The notes under the pieces were generated by a model. It was given only the letters and a program-made list of their open reading frames with translations. It did not search any database and had not been told where the DNA came from. Source: JAPPLB01 sp965218555 (GTDB taxonomy: Bacteria > Acidobacteriota > Terriglobia > Bryobacterales > UBA6623). Taken from it: a stretch of DNA of 64,000 nucleotides. The position numbers and the translations under genes are program-made. Of this stretch, positions 46,141 through 54,787 are shown one piece after another (within the stretch, counting starts at the first letter, position 1; each line of letters opens with the position of its first letter). The stretch is taken from NCBI GenBank assembly GCA_965218555.1, contig OZ244625.1, forward strand, positions 4,650,001 through 4,714,000. The letters run 5' to 3'.

Positions 46141-48036
46141 GTGGTTGTGGAAGAAGGAACCGGCTGCGCTCTGGACGGCGCGGGCCGCGGCAACGTGCGC
46201 GACGGCACATTCATCCTCGGGCTCTCGGCTTACTACCACGACTCGGCCGCTTGCCTGGTGCGCGACGGCGAGATCATAGCGGCTGCTCAGGAAGAGCGTT
46301 TCAGCCGCAAGAAACACGATCACCGCTTCCCGAGCCACGCTGTCGAATACTGTCTGCATGAAGCCGGCATCGCCGCTTCCGACCTGGCCCACGTCGTCTT
46401 CTACGACAAGCCCTTCCAGAAGTTTGAACGCCTGCTCGAAACCTATCTCGACTACGCCCCCTCCGGCTTCCGTTCGTTCCTGCAGGCCATGCCCCTCTGG
46501 CTGACAGAGAAGCTCTGGATGCGCGAGCAGATCGCCCGGGAAACGGGCTTCGCGGGCACAGTTCTCTTCACCGAACATCACGAGTCGCACGCCGCCAGCG
46601 CCTTCTTCCCTTCTCCGTTCGAAAGCGCCGCCATCCTCACCATCGACGGCGTCGGCGAATGGGCCACCGGCAGTTTCGGCGTCGGCACCGGCAACCGCAT
46701 CGACCTGCTTGCGGAAACGCACTTCCCGCACTCGCTCGGGCTGCTTTACTCGGCCTTCACTTACTACCTCGGCTTCAAGGTCAATTCCGGTGAGTACAAG
46801 GTCATGGCCCTGGCCCCCTACGGCGAACCGACATACACGCAGAAGATCCTCGACGAGGTGATCGACCTACGCCCCGACGGCTCGATTCGCCTCAACTTGA
46901 AGCTCTTCAACTATTGCCAGGGCCTGACGATGACCAACAGCGCCTTCGACCGGCTCTTCGGAGGCCCGCCGCGCAAGCCCGAATCGGAAATCACCCAACG
47001 TGAAATGGACCTCGCGCATTCGATACAGCAAGTCACCGAGATGGCGATGCTACGCATGGCGAACCACGTCTACAAAGAGACGCGCGAGAAGAATCTCGTA
47101 CTGGCCGGCGGTGTGGCGCTGAACTGCGTTGGCAACGGACGCCTGCTGCGCGAAGGCCCCTTCGAGAACATCTGGATTCAGCCCGCCGCCGGTGACGCCG
47201 GCGGAGCCCTCGGAGCCGCTCTTTCGGCCTGGTATCAATACCTCGGCAAGCCCCGCACGGTCTCCGAAGTCTGCCGCGGCCGCATCGACGGCATGAAGGC
47301 AGCCTGCCTTGGACCGTCCTTCCGCGCCGCCGAGGTCTCCGCCATGCTTGAGTCCCAAGGCGCCCGTTACCGCCGCATGGACCGAAGCGAGCTCATCGCG
47401 TGGACGGCCCGGCAACTCGCCGAAGAGAAAGTGGTCGGCTGGTTCCAAGGCCGCATGGAGTTCGGTCCGCGCGCCTTGGGCGCCCGCAGCATCCTCGCTG
47501 ACCCGCGCTCGCAAAAAATGCAATCGATGCTGAACTTGAAAATCAAGTTCCGCGAAAGCTTTCGGCCATTCGCTCCGTCAGTGATCCGTGAGGCCGTCTC
47601 CGACTATTTCGAGATGGACTGCGACTCACCCTACATGCTGCTGGTGGCGCCGGTCCGGCAATCCATCCGCCGCCGCATGACGGCCGACGAAGAGCGCCTC
47701 TTCGGCATCGACAAGCTCAACGTCCCGCGGTCGGACATTCCAGCCGTCACGCACGTCGATTACTCGGCGCGCATCCAAACCGTGCGCCCGGACGAGAACG
47801 GCATCTATTACGACCTGATCGCAGAGTTCGGCCGCTTGACGGGTTGCCCGGTCGTCGTCAACACATCGTTCAACGTCCGGGGCGAGCCGATTGTCTGCAC
47901 GCCGGAGGACGCCTTCAGGTGCTTCATGCGGACCGAAATGGACATATTGGTCATCGGCAATCTTGTCCTCGAGAAAAGCGAGCAGGGCGAGTTCGTGGAG
48001 CAAGAAAACTGGCGGGAGGTCTTTCAGCTTGACTAG
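46141..48036 (+). CDS. NodU/CmcH-family carbamoyltransferase
   Basis: This 631-residue enzyme belongs to the NodU/CmcH/HypF-C-type carbamoyltransferases, which transfer carbamoyl phosphate to hydroxyl groups of sugars or natural products. The N-terminal domain has ILGLSAYYHDSAACLV with the substrate His and later FTEHHESHAASAFF; the C-terminal ATPase-like half has GRMEFGPRALGARSILADPR and NTSFNVRGEPIVCTPEDA. The frame starts at GTG 46141, but the family normally starts near the GTG at 46195; I cannot decide. Its stop TAG lies in the CTAG of element B. The SxtJ-like gene follows. Confidence 0.95.
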   Translation: MVVEEGTGCALDGAGRGNVRDGTFILGLSAYYHDSAACLVRDGEIIAAAQEERFSRKKHDHRFPSHAVEYCLHEAGIAASDLAHVVFYDKPFQKFERLLETYLDYAPSGFRSFLQAMPLWLTEKLWMREQIARETGFAGTVLFTEHHESHAASAFFPSPFESAAILTIDGVGEWATGSFGVGTGNRIDLLAETHFPHSLGLLYSAFTYYLGFKVNSGEYKVMALAPYGEPTYTQKILDEVIDLRPDGSIRLNLKLFNYCQGLTMTNSAFDRLFGGPPRKPESEITQREMDLAHSIQQVTEMAMLRMANHVYKETREKNLVLAGGVALNCVGNGRLLREGPFENIWIQPAAGDAGGALGAALSAWYQYLGKPRTVSEVCRGRIDGMKAACLGPSFRAAEVSAMLESQGARYRRMDRSELIAWTARQLAEEKVVGWFQGRMEFGPRALGARSILADPRSQKMQSMLNLKIKFRESFRPFAPSVIREAVSDYFEMDCDSPYMLLVAPVRQSIRRRMTADEERLFGIDKLNVPRSDIPAVTHVDYSARIQTVRPDENGIYYDLIAEFGRLTGCPVVVNTSFNVRGEPIVCTPEDAFRCFMRTEMDILVIGNLVLEKSEQGEFVEQENWREVFQLD

Positions 48037-48216
48037 CCTGCATGTCTCCCCACGTGGGGAGGTGAAGTGCGTGAGAGGGCTGTCAGGACGAGGCGCGAGC
48101 CGCTTGGCGCGCAGAGGTGTACTCGACAGTACATCGAGCACGACAAGCAAGCGCAACGAAGTCATGGCGGTCGTATCGCGTGCTCCGACCGTCAAGTGGT
48201 GAGAAATGCAGGCTAG
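48033..48216. repeat. 184-bp CTAG element, copy B
   Basis: The element begins CTAGCCTGCATGTCTCCCCACG and ends GTGGTGAGAAATGCAGGCTAG. It matches copy A along nearly its whole length in the same orientation. Its left CTAG contains the carbamoyltransferase stop codon, and its right end holds the ATG used by the SxtJ-like gene. A and B therefore flank the carbamoyltransferase gene as direct repeats. Confidence 0.85.
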
Positions 48217-48616
48217 CTCGTACACCCGGCAAGAGGCGAAACAAGCCCGCAAGTCGGCGCTGGCCGTGGGCGTGGTCTTGCTGGGCATCGCCGCCTGGAA
48301 TCTCTGGAATGATCGACCGCCCGTCTACCTCACGACCGGCGGCATCGGCGTTGCTCTGCTGATCATCAGCTTTGCCTGGACCACTGGCGCTCTCGTCTTC
48401 CACCGCAATTGGATGCGCATCGCCGACATGCTGGGCTATGTCAACTCCCGCATCATCCTCGGTATCACGTTCTTCTTTCTCATCACGCCGTACGGCCTCA
48501 TCATGAAACTCTTCGGCCGCAACCCCCTGCGACGCCGCGGACCGCAACAAGACACCTATTGGATCCCCCGCCCCAAACCCCGCCAGTCGGCGCGGCAATT
48601 CGAGCGGCTTTTCTGA
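48206..48616 (+). CDS. SxtJ-like small membrane protein
   Basis: This 136-residue protein resembles SxtJ, a membrane protein of the saxitoxin cluster that recurs beside NodU/CmcH-type carbamoyltransferases in many bacteria. Two membrane helices (SALAVGVVLLGIAAW and IGVALLIISFAWTTGALVF) precede the conserved helix NSRIILGITFFFLITPYGLIM and the tail KLFGRNPLRR. The ATG is inside the right repeat of element B. The usual third member of this set, a small DUF5989-like peptide, was not found downstream. Its role is unknown, perhaps membrane anchoring of the enzyme. Confidence 0.88.
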   Translation: MQASSYTRQEAKQARKSALAVGVVLLGIAAWNLWNDRPPVYLTTGGIGVALLIISFAWTTGALVFHRNWMRIADMLGYVNSRIILGITFFFLITPYGLIMKLFGRNPLRRRGPQQDTYWIPRPKPRQSARQFERLF

Positions 48617-48682
48617 AAGAGCTCCGAATCAGCAGCAACGTGCCGAGGGCTGAGAAAGTTGAACTAGTCCGGAGAGGGGGTG

Positions 48683-49012
48683 TCACTTGGCCGGAAGGGA
48701 TCCGGCAAACTTCGCTGCCCTGTCTACCCACGCTCTCAGATCATTCTCGGATTCGATGCCCGCGGGCTCCACAAGTGCCCATCCCTTCATGACCCGACCG
48801 TTCATGTCAGCCGGCTTCGTGTGCGGTTCAGCCAGCATCTCGTCGTGTTTGTTCTTGTCGAGGCGCACGATGAGCGATCCCTTCCACGTCCCGACACACA
48901 TGTTGCCGTTGATCATGAAGCAGATGCCGCCGAACATCTTCCTCTCGGAGACCCCCCTCCGCCTCGAGAGAATCGGACGTATGCGCTCACTCAGCGCCTT
49001 GTCGGTCGCCAT
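48683..49012 (-). CDS. TfoX N-terminal domain protein
   Basis: The frame extends to 49171, but the internal ATG at 49012 starts the conserved part (ATDKALSERIRPILSRRRGV), so I use it (109 residues). The pattern SERKMFGGICFMINGNMCVG matches TfoX/Sxy N-terminal domain proteins, some of which regulate competence genes; single-domain forms often have no known target. There is no competence gene nearby. The upstream 53 residues are low-complexity and fit a shadow frame. Confidence 0.85.
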   Translation of the reverse strand: MATDKALSERIRPILSRRRGVSERKMFGGICFMINGNMCVGTWKGSLIVRLDKNKHDEMLAEPHTKPADMNGRVMKGWALVEPAGIESENDLRAWVDRAAKFAGSLPAK

Positions 49013-49374
49013 GTCCGACCCCCCTTCGGCTCCGTGCATGCTCCTGAAGATGACAGCGGCAGCTTCGCCGTCCCTGGGACGTCGCGCTCCGACGCTAGAA
49101 TGGAGCCCTCCGCCGGCACATGCCTGTGCCCTCGGCACGACGCTCCGCCTCTCACGAGTGCCATTGTCCATATGGAGACAAGCCGCCGACTATACCCTAA
49201 AGTCTCTGACTTGTGCTACGGCCATGGCCGCCGCTCTTCGTTGCCGGCTTGGCAACTGCCCTATATCACGATGGTTTACAATGCCGTCGCTGCCTTGCAC
49301 ATGCGATGCAGACTGGCTGACAAGGCAATGAAGCAGGCGGCCCCCTTAAACACTATGGGCAGCGAGATCCGATC

Positions 49375-49536
49375 ATGAACCCGAATGCGATCGATGTAGG
49401 GGAACGGAAACTTCTAAAGGTCCGATCGATCCGGAGAAACGAGTGGTCCGGCTTCACTCCCTGGCTCGCGGACGATGAGTACATCACGCGTCGGAGCGCT
49501 GCGCTCGGAATCGAGCCGGAAGTGGAGTGCCCATAG
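49375..49536 (+). pseudogene. Short fragment resembling DUF91/DUF4268-type nuclease N-terminus
   Basis: An ATG at 49375 opens a 53-residue frame ending in TAG at 49536: ERKLLKVRSIRRNEWSGFTPWLAD, then SAALGIEPEVE. The FTPWLA...LGIE pattern is the start of several PDDEXK-type proteins of the DUF91/DUF4268 kind, which continue for over 150 residues. Here the frame stops early and no continuation is found before the Nramp gene at 49572. It may instead be a genuine small protein. The call is tentative. Confidence 0.4.
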
Positions 49537-49571
49537 CCACGGATGCCGGCGCCCATGTGGAGGATACAGAA

Positions 49572-50792
49572 ATGAAGCGGTTTCGATTCGGACCCGGCCT
49601 GTTGGTCACGGCGGCGTTCATCGGTCCCGGGACCCTCGTCACCGCCAGCCGCGCCGGCGCGGGCTACGGCGTGGCGCTGCTGTGGGCCGTTCTGTTCTCG
49701 GTGGCCGCCACCGGCATCCTCCAGGACATGGCGGCCCGCGTGGGCCTCGCCGGCCGGCGGGGTCTCGCGGAAGCCATCCGCGACAGCCTGGCCAGTCGCT
49801 GGGTCCGGGTGGGCGCGCTCGGCCTGATTGCGGGGACGATCCTGTTGGGCAACGCCGCGTTCCAGACCGGCAACCTGATCGGGGCGGCGCTGGGCCTGAA
49901 CCTGCTGTCGGGGCAGCCGACGGCGCTGCTGGCGCTCGGCATCGGCATGCTGGCCGCAGGACTGTTGATGACCGGGACCTATCGGACGATCCAGAATACG
50001 ATGGTCGGGCTGGTCGTGCTCATGAGCCTCGTGTTCTGCGCAGTCGCGGTGCTCACCGCCCCGGATCTCGGCGACCTGATCTCGGGACTCCTGATCCCCC
50101 GCCTTCCGCCCGGGTCTCTGCTGACCGTCTTGGCGCTCATCGGCACGACCTTCGTTTCCTACAACCTGTTCCTGCACGCCAGCACCGTGCTGGAACGCTG
50201 GCCCGACGCCGGCCGTAACGACGAGAACCTTCGGGAAAGCCGCTGGGACACGGTGTTCGCAGTGGCTCTCGGCGGCCTCATCACGGCGTCGGTCATCGTC
50301 GCCGCCTCCCCGCTCCTCGGCCAGGGCGCGGACGCGGCCAACGCCGCCGCCGTCGCCGAGCAGCTAACCCCGATCCTCGGGCGCGCCGCACCCGTCTTCT
50401 TCGGCCTCGGGCTCTTCGCGGCCGGGCTGACCTCGGCCATCACCGCACCGCTCGCCGCCGCGTACGCGGTCAGCGGCGCACTCGGGTGGCCGCCGGACCT
50501 GCGGAGCGGCCGGTTCCGGATGCTCTGGGGCTTCGTGCTCGTGACCGGAGTGGTTTGTGCGGTCACTCTCGGCGGCGCGCCCTACAAGGTCATCCTGCTG
50601 GCGCAGGCGGGAAACGGCATCGTGCTGCCGCTGACGCTGATCCTGCTGCTCATTGTCGTCAACAGGAGCAAGATCATGGGATCCTACCGCAACTCACGTC
50701 TTGCCAATACCCTGGGCGCCATCGTCGTAGTGGTGATCTCGGGGCTGTCGCTGATGCAACTGGCCCGTGTGCTGGGACTGGCCGGATCGTAG
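49572..50792 (+). CDS. Nramp-family divalent metal transporter, atypical
   Basis: I use the ATG at 49572 because GGAGG lies 8 bases before it; the frame extends to GTG 49527. The 406-residue protein has about 11 membrane helices and the LeuT-like Nramp fold. TM1 reads FIGPGTLVTAS, so the usual metal-binding DPGN is GPGT, and TM6 reads YNLFLHAST in place of A/M-PH. Both metal-site positions differ from classical Mn/Fe transporters, so another ion (such as Mg or none) is possible. Inner-membrane location is expected. Confidence 0.9.
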   Translation: MKRFRFGPGLLVTAAFIGPGTLVTASRAGAGYGVALLWAVLFSVAATGILQDMAARVGLAGRRGLAEAIRDSLASRWVRVGALGLIAGTILLGNAAFQTGNLIGAALGLNLLSGQPTALLALGIGMLAAGLLMTGTYRTIQNTMVGLVVLMSLVFCAVAVLTAPDLGDLISGLLIPRLPPGSLLTVLALIGTTFVSYNLFLHASTVLERWPDAGRNDENLRESRWDTVFAVALGGLITASVIVAASPLLGQGADAANAAAVAEQLTPILGRAAPVFFGLGLFAAGLTSAITAPLAAAYAVSGALGWPPDLRSGRFRMLWGFVLVTGVVCAVTLGGAPYKVILLAQAGNGIVLPLTLILLLIVVNRSKIMGSYRNSRLANTLGAIVVVVISGLSLMQLARVLGLAGS

Positions 50793-50820
50793 ACGGGTGC
50801 TGAAAACACACACCGTGAAG

Positions 50821-50897
50821 TGGTACTGGCGGGGGGATTCGAACCTCCGACCTCCTGATCCACAATCAGGCGCTCTAACCGACTGAGCTACGCCAGC
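50821..50897 (-). tRNA. tRNA-His (GTG anticodon)
   Basis: On the minus strand the cloverleaf reads acceptor GCTGGCG, D arm GCTCAGTCGGTTAGAGC, anticodon stem CCTGA with loop TTGTGGA giving anticodon GTG, and T arm GGAGG-TTCGAAT-CCCCC. The CCA end is encoded (50821-50823). The first acceptor pair is G-U, and one A-C mismatch occurs in the T stem. The mature body without CCA spans 50824-50897. The usual extra G at -1 is not encoded here. Confidence 0.93.
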
Positions 50898-51203
50898 ATG
50901 GGACGGTAATGCTTTTACTTTGAGTCCCTTGTGGGGCCTCTGTCAAGCCAAGGCGGCGCTCCTCGGGTGTCGAGGGTTGTGGCGTTCGTGTTCGATTTCC
51001 CTTCCCCGGCTCCCCACGCGCCATGGCGTCCCAATACGAAATAGGGACCGGCGGCGGCCCGCCGGTCTCATCGCCACCACTGCGGCCCCATCGGCGGCGA
51101 ACGAGAGAGCGCGGCAGAACCTGGAGCGAATAGCGCAAGTCCCGATCCTCGACGACGACATCGGCGGCCCCGGACGGATGACAAGCAAGCTGGGCTTGCC
51201 GGC
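50898..51203. other. 306 bases with no supported gene
   Basis: Shadow frames only. The sequence lies between tRNA-His and the unknown minus-strand gene. No repeat or hairpin with a T-run was seen that would qualify as a terminator. Confidence 0.4.
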
Positions 51204-51827
51204 TCAAGCGCCCACGAGGGTTCCCGGGATTCTTACAAGCCGCTTGAAACCGTCGAAAAGGTTCAATAACCAGTAGTTAAAAGCATGTAGATTGGGCCTG
51301 GGGTTGAGCGGAATCACTTCCGGCACCCAGCTTTGCCAGTCCTCCGGCCTGGATCTGAGCCGCTCCAGACGGTCCGAACCCTTGTCCGACAAGAACACTC
51401 CCATCAGGAGATACACGTAGGCGCTGACAGCGCCTCTGTAGTAGAAGATCGGCCTTCGTGGACCACACCCCGGCAACAGGAAAGTATGCCGGGTTTCCCG
51501 TGGAACCTTGAAGTAGTCGCAAGGTGATTCGCTGTACGGCGTTTCCCAAATGATCAACTTCCTGCTGAAAGGTTCCAGCCGTTCTTCCACAGCAACATAC
51601 GGCGGATGATGATCGTTGGAACGTGCCGGGAACCAGCGGACGTAGATGATGACGGAAGTCTCTTCCGGGTGGTCCGCGGCCCGCAGTGCTTCGAATGCTT
51701 CGTCGATCGAGTCCGACTGAGAGATCCGGATCAGCGGGCTTGCTCGCCGGGCCCAATCAACCAATCGTCGATGGTACCGATCACGCGCGCCCACGATGAA
51801 AAGGGCTTTTCTGTCGCGTTCGGCCAT
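51204..51827 (-). CDS. Unknown 207-residue protein
   Basis: A complete frame with GGAG before its ATG gives a soluble protein of 207 residues without signal peptide. It begins RKALFIVGARDRYHRRLVDW and contains IIYVRWFPARSN, WETPYSESPCDYF and a hydrophobic, Tyr/Phe-rich C-terminus (FYYRGAVSAYVYLLMGVFLS). I do not recognise the family. The pattern of alternating strands and helices suggests a Rossmann-like domain such as a glycosyltransferase or signalling domain, which is only a guess. Confidence 0.65.
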   Translation of the reverse strand: MAERDRKALFIVGARDRYHRRLVDWARRASPLIRISQSDSIDEAFEALRAADHPEETSVIIYVRWFPARSNDHHPPYVAVEERLEPFSRKLIIWETPYSESPCDYFKVPRETRHTFLLPGCGPRRPIFYYRGAVSAYVYLLMGVFLSDKGSDRLERLRSRPEDWQSWVPEVIPLNPRPNLHAFNYWLLNLFDGFKRLVRIPGTLVGA

Positions 51828-52318
51828 GTCTACCTACTCCTGGCGCCATGCTACCAAAGGCCGTACCGTGCAATCGAGTTCGGCCAACCGGTTGTCAACG
51901 CAAAATAGAACGTTCCCCTTTCTCAGCATGGGTTCATTTTGCGTTCGCCGCAGCCCAAGCAGCCCGGAGGGCGACGGGAGCGGCGGCGAACGGTGTGCAC
52001 TTCGTGCGGCCGATCGCAAACACGGGATTCTGCGCACAATCCCGGGATTTCCCAGCTAACGGCGCTTGAACCCTTGCTCAGGGGAAAGAGAATGCCGAGA
52101 AATTCCGGGCAATTCCGGGCAGGCAAGCAGTGACTGGGCGGCTGTTGTTGGTTGTGCGAGCCTTTCGCACCAATGGCGAACCGAACGGCCATTCCGACAC
52201 AGGGTTTGCGACCAAGACGCCTCCTCCCCGCGCCTGGGCCGGAGGTCGTCCGCCCGCAGCGCCCGCGCATCCTGTGTGGCTCTTTTCGGCAGGACAAACG
52301 CGCCTCGGGCGCAGGCGC
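51828..52318. other. 491 bases with no supported gene
   Basis: Frames here overlap in all registers and lack family resemblance. Short GC-rich hairpins occur, including GCGCCTCGGGCGCAGGCGCC at 52301-52320 next to the CTAG element, and a direct repeat ATTCCGGGCA at 52100-52130. The stretch may be decayed mobile DNA. Confidence 0.35.
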
Positions 52319-52501
52319 CTAGCCTGCATCTCTCCCCACCTGAGGGGGGAAGCACGCGATAAGACCGCTATGACTTCGTTGCGCTGGCTCGGCGTGCTCG
52401 ATGTAGGGTCAAGCACACCTGCGCGCGCCAAGCGGCTCGCGCCTCGTCCTGCCGGCCCGCTCACGCACTTCGCCTCCCCACATGGTGAGAAATGCAGGCT
52501 G
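52319..52501. repeat. 183-bp CTAG element, copy C (inverted)
   Basis: CTAGCCTGCATCTCTCCCCACC at 52319 and a right end CATGGTGAGAAATGCAGGCT at 52482-52501 form the inverted repeats, with the last four bases mutated to CTGG. The interior is the reverse complement of copies A and B (GCGCGCCAAGCGGCTCGCGCCTCG and CGTTGCGCTGGCTCGGCG). No gene is inside. The orientation is opposite to A and B. Confidence 0.8.
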
Positions 52502-52983
52502 GGGCAGCTTGGGGGCGCCGGGCAGACCGCAGCCGGCCCGGCCGGGGAGGGCCTTGACGGTCTCGCCGGGAGTGCGCGCCGAGTGCGTGCCGGCCGGGGT
52601 TGCCGGCGCAGCCTTGGTCGGAGACGAATGGGCGTGATATCATCTCTTCGATTTTTTCTCCGCATTTTTCTTCGCGAGGGCCAGGATGCCCGCGGCGCGC
52701 GGGGGGCGGCAGCCGCCAGAGGCGAACGCCGCGCCGACGGGAAGTCGATCTCCATGATTCCCGCCTCGCTGTCATCATGCTAAGCAGGCCGGGGCGGCAA
52801 AGCCAAGACTGAAGGGCTTCAGTACGTCGAGCCGAAGGGCAACGTTCTGCTTTGCTCACCAGGGGAACTTCTCCCATTGCCCGACAGGTCGGCCAACCGG
52901 TGCGCGAAACCGCGGGCGGCGTCGCGGAAGGCCGTCGGCAGCAAGTAGAACTCATCTTCCGCCGGTTGAGATCGGCGGCTCCG
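52502..52983. other. 482 bases with no supported gene
   Basis: Frames here are open in several registers because of high GC content but none matches a family. A minus-strand piece near 52850-52980 reads EFYLLPTAFRDAARGFAHRLADL, which may be the end of a lost coding region; I cannot name it. No terminator was seen. Confidence 0.35.
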
Positions 52984-54690
52984 TTACTGTTTTTCGGGTT
53001 CCGGCTGGGGGTCGGGGGCTTCTTTGTTGTCGAAGTCGATGTCGGAATCGGTTTGGAAGATGGTGGACTCGGCTGAGAACTTGCGGTAGTTGCGGAAGTC
53101 GATCTTGTTCCAGTTGCAGCGCAAGTCGCCTCGCATGCAAGAAAGATTTTCCGAGTGGACGGGGAGAAGGTACTCTTGTCCGCCGATGCGGACCAGGCCG
53201 TAGTCGATGTTGAGCTCCAGCGTGTCGGCGGGGAAGCTTAGGGGCAAGTTCACCGCCTCCATCTCGATGCGGAGAACGCGCGCGGTTTCCTCGTCGATCC
53301 AGATGGCGCCCCGGTACTCGGGCAGATACGACACCGAGGCGATGCGGGCCTCCCAATTCGAGCGCGATTGCTCGACGTGAAACCAGTAGACCTTGCTCTT
53401 CGGCCTCGTGGAGGTGTCGGTCTTTCGGAACTTGAAACTGGTCAGGGACCAAGGCTCGAAGATGTTGCTCAGGACGGTTCCGAACTCTCCCGTGGACCAC
53501 GAGCCGCCCTCGACCGCGCTCATTTCCTGCTTCTTGAGAAGCTTGCCGTTGACCTTGATCGACTGGTACGACTCCATACCCTCCTCGATGGCGACCTCGG
53601 CCTCCAAGATGTCGAGCGCCACCCAGTCCGCGGGTTTGGACTGACTCTCGAACCGCGAGACGAGTTGGCGGCAGATGAAGTTCGGAAGATTGGCCGTAAA
53701 GGCTGCCGCTTTGGCGCGTGCCCTCTCGATAAGTGGATCGGGCGGCGGGGGATCGGTGTTCACGTCGAAAGTTTCGACGCCTTCGCCGGGCGCGGGAGGG
53801 GACTTCGGCGGCGAAGCCGCTTTGGCCGCTCGCTCTCTCCGGATGCGAGCTGCCTCCTTCTTGGTCTTGCGGCGGAGAACGGGCGGACCGGGGTCGTCGC
53901 TGTCGACCGGAATGTGTGCCTTGGGCGGCGGATCGGAATAGTCCCAGGTGTCGGCGCCGGTTCGAATCGTAGGGCGATCTTCGGGTTGCGTCGGGGCCGC
54001 CTCGGCCTCGTCGGTCGGTTGAGGCGCTTCTTCGCCTTGGGCCTGGGGCGGGTCGTCGATGAAAATGCGTGTCGCGCTCAGGAAGCCTTTGGGGGAGCGG
54101 TCCGCTTCTACGCGGACCGTGTCGCCCTCTTGAAGATCCGACAGCTTGACCTGTTCATCTTTGCGCCAGACCTCGGTTTCCTTGAAGAGGTCGAACGTGA
54201 TGAAGCGTTTGTCATCCGTGACGATGACGAGCCGCTTTGCTGCGATCTCGTCCACGGTTCCGTAGTGGATCTGGGGACCGCTGTAGGGCGGCAGGTCGGG
54301 CGCGGGAACCGTCTTTGTCGTGGTGCGGCCGCTGCCGGGGAACGGCGGATACGGGGTGGGAGCGCGCGTTGTCGGGACACGTCCGCCGCTGGGGTCGGGA
54401 ACCGGCAGAGGCCCCGGGAACCGCTGCGCGTGCATCGGAATCGTCGCTGCAAGCAACAGCACAACGGCCAGAGCCGTGGGGAGCTGGCGTAGGAGAGTCA
54501 AGGCTCGGTGAGTCCGTCGGCTATCGATGTAGAGACGTAGTTCGTCGAGAAATCGGTACAAGGTGTTTGCCGGGTGGACACTCGGGTGGCGCCGATGATC
54601 AACCGGGTTGTCGTGGACGCGGTTGTCACGATGCATTCTACGATACCGCGACTTGAAGACAAACATACGGCATCGCGTAAGTCCCGTCAA
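52984..54690 (-). CDS. Unknown secreted proline-rich protein of acidobacterial type
   Basis: This 568-residue protein is unnamed. The real start may be downstream of 54690, because the hydrophobic leader (ALAVVLLLAATIPMHAQ) is near residue 75. A Pro-rich region (PPYSGP, PTPYPPF) follows, then a small beta domain (HYGTVDEIAAKRLVIVT...DTVRVEAD) near 140-200, a charged Pro/Glu linker, and a C-terminal beta-rich domain (ESYQSIKVNGKLLKKQ, then SYLPEYRGAIWIDEETARVLRIE). Such proteins recur in Solibacter-like genomes. It is probably in the envelope. Confidence 0.6.
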   Translation of the reverse strand: MTGLTRCRMFVFKSRYRRMHRDNRVHDNPVDHRRHPSVHPANTLYRFLDELRLYIDSRRTHRALTLLRQLPTALAVVLLLAATIPMHAQRFPGPLPVPDPSGGRVPTTRAPTPYPPFPGSGRTTTKTVPAPDLPPYSGPQIHYGTVDEIAAKRLVIVTDDKRFITFDLFKETEVWRKDEQVKLSDLQEGDTVRVEADRSPKGFLSATRIFIDDPPQAQGEEAPQPTDEAEAAPTQPEDRPTIRTGADTWDYSDPPPKAHIPVDSDDPGPPVLRRKTKKEAARIRRERAAKAASPPKSPPAPGEGVETFDVNTDPPPPDPLIERARAKAAAFTANLPNFICRQLVSRFESQSKPADWVALDILEAEVAIEEGMESYQSIKVNGKLLKKQEMSAVEGGSWSTGEFGTVLSNIFEPWSLTSFKFRKTDTSTRPKSKVYWFHVEQSRSNWEARIASVSYLPEYRGAIWIDEETARVLRIEMEAVNLPLSFPADTLELNIDYGLVRIGGQEYLLPVHSENLSCMRGDLRCNWNKIDFRNYRKFSAESTIFQTDSDIDFDNKEAPDPQPEPEKQ

Positions 54691-54787
54691 ATCAATAGGT
54701 GCTCGGGGTGTACCATAACTTCGGAGTTGTGAGACACAGCAGAGTCGAGAAGGTCTCCCTAAAAAAGGCTCTTCCGGACACCCGCAA

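Noticed and set aside
49353..50177. 274-residue minus-strand frame
   Set aside because: It lies opposite the Nramp gene and shows only Gln/Arg/Gly-rich low-complexity content, as expected for a shadow of GC-rich membrane-protein coding.
52078..52755. 225-residue minus-strand frame over copy C
   Set aside because: The same repeat-derived peptide appears in copies A and B; the frame is Ala/Arg/Pro-rich and has no ribosome site.
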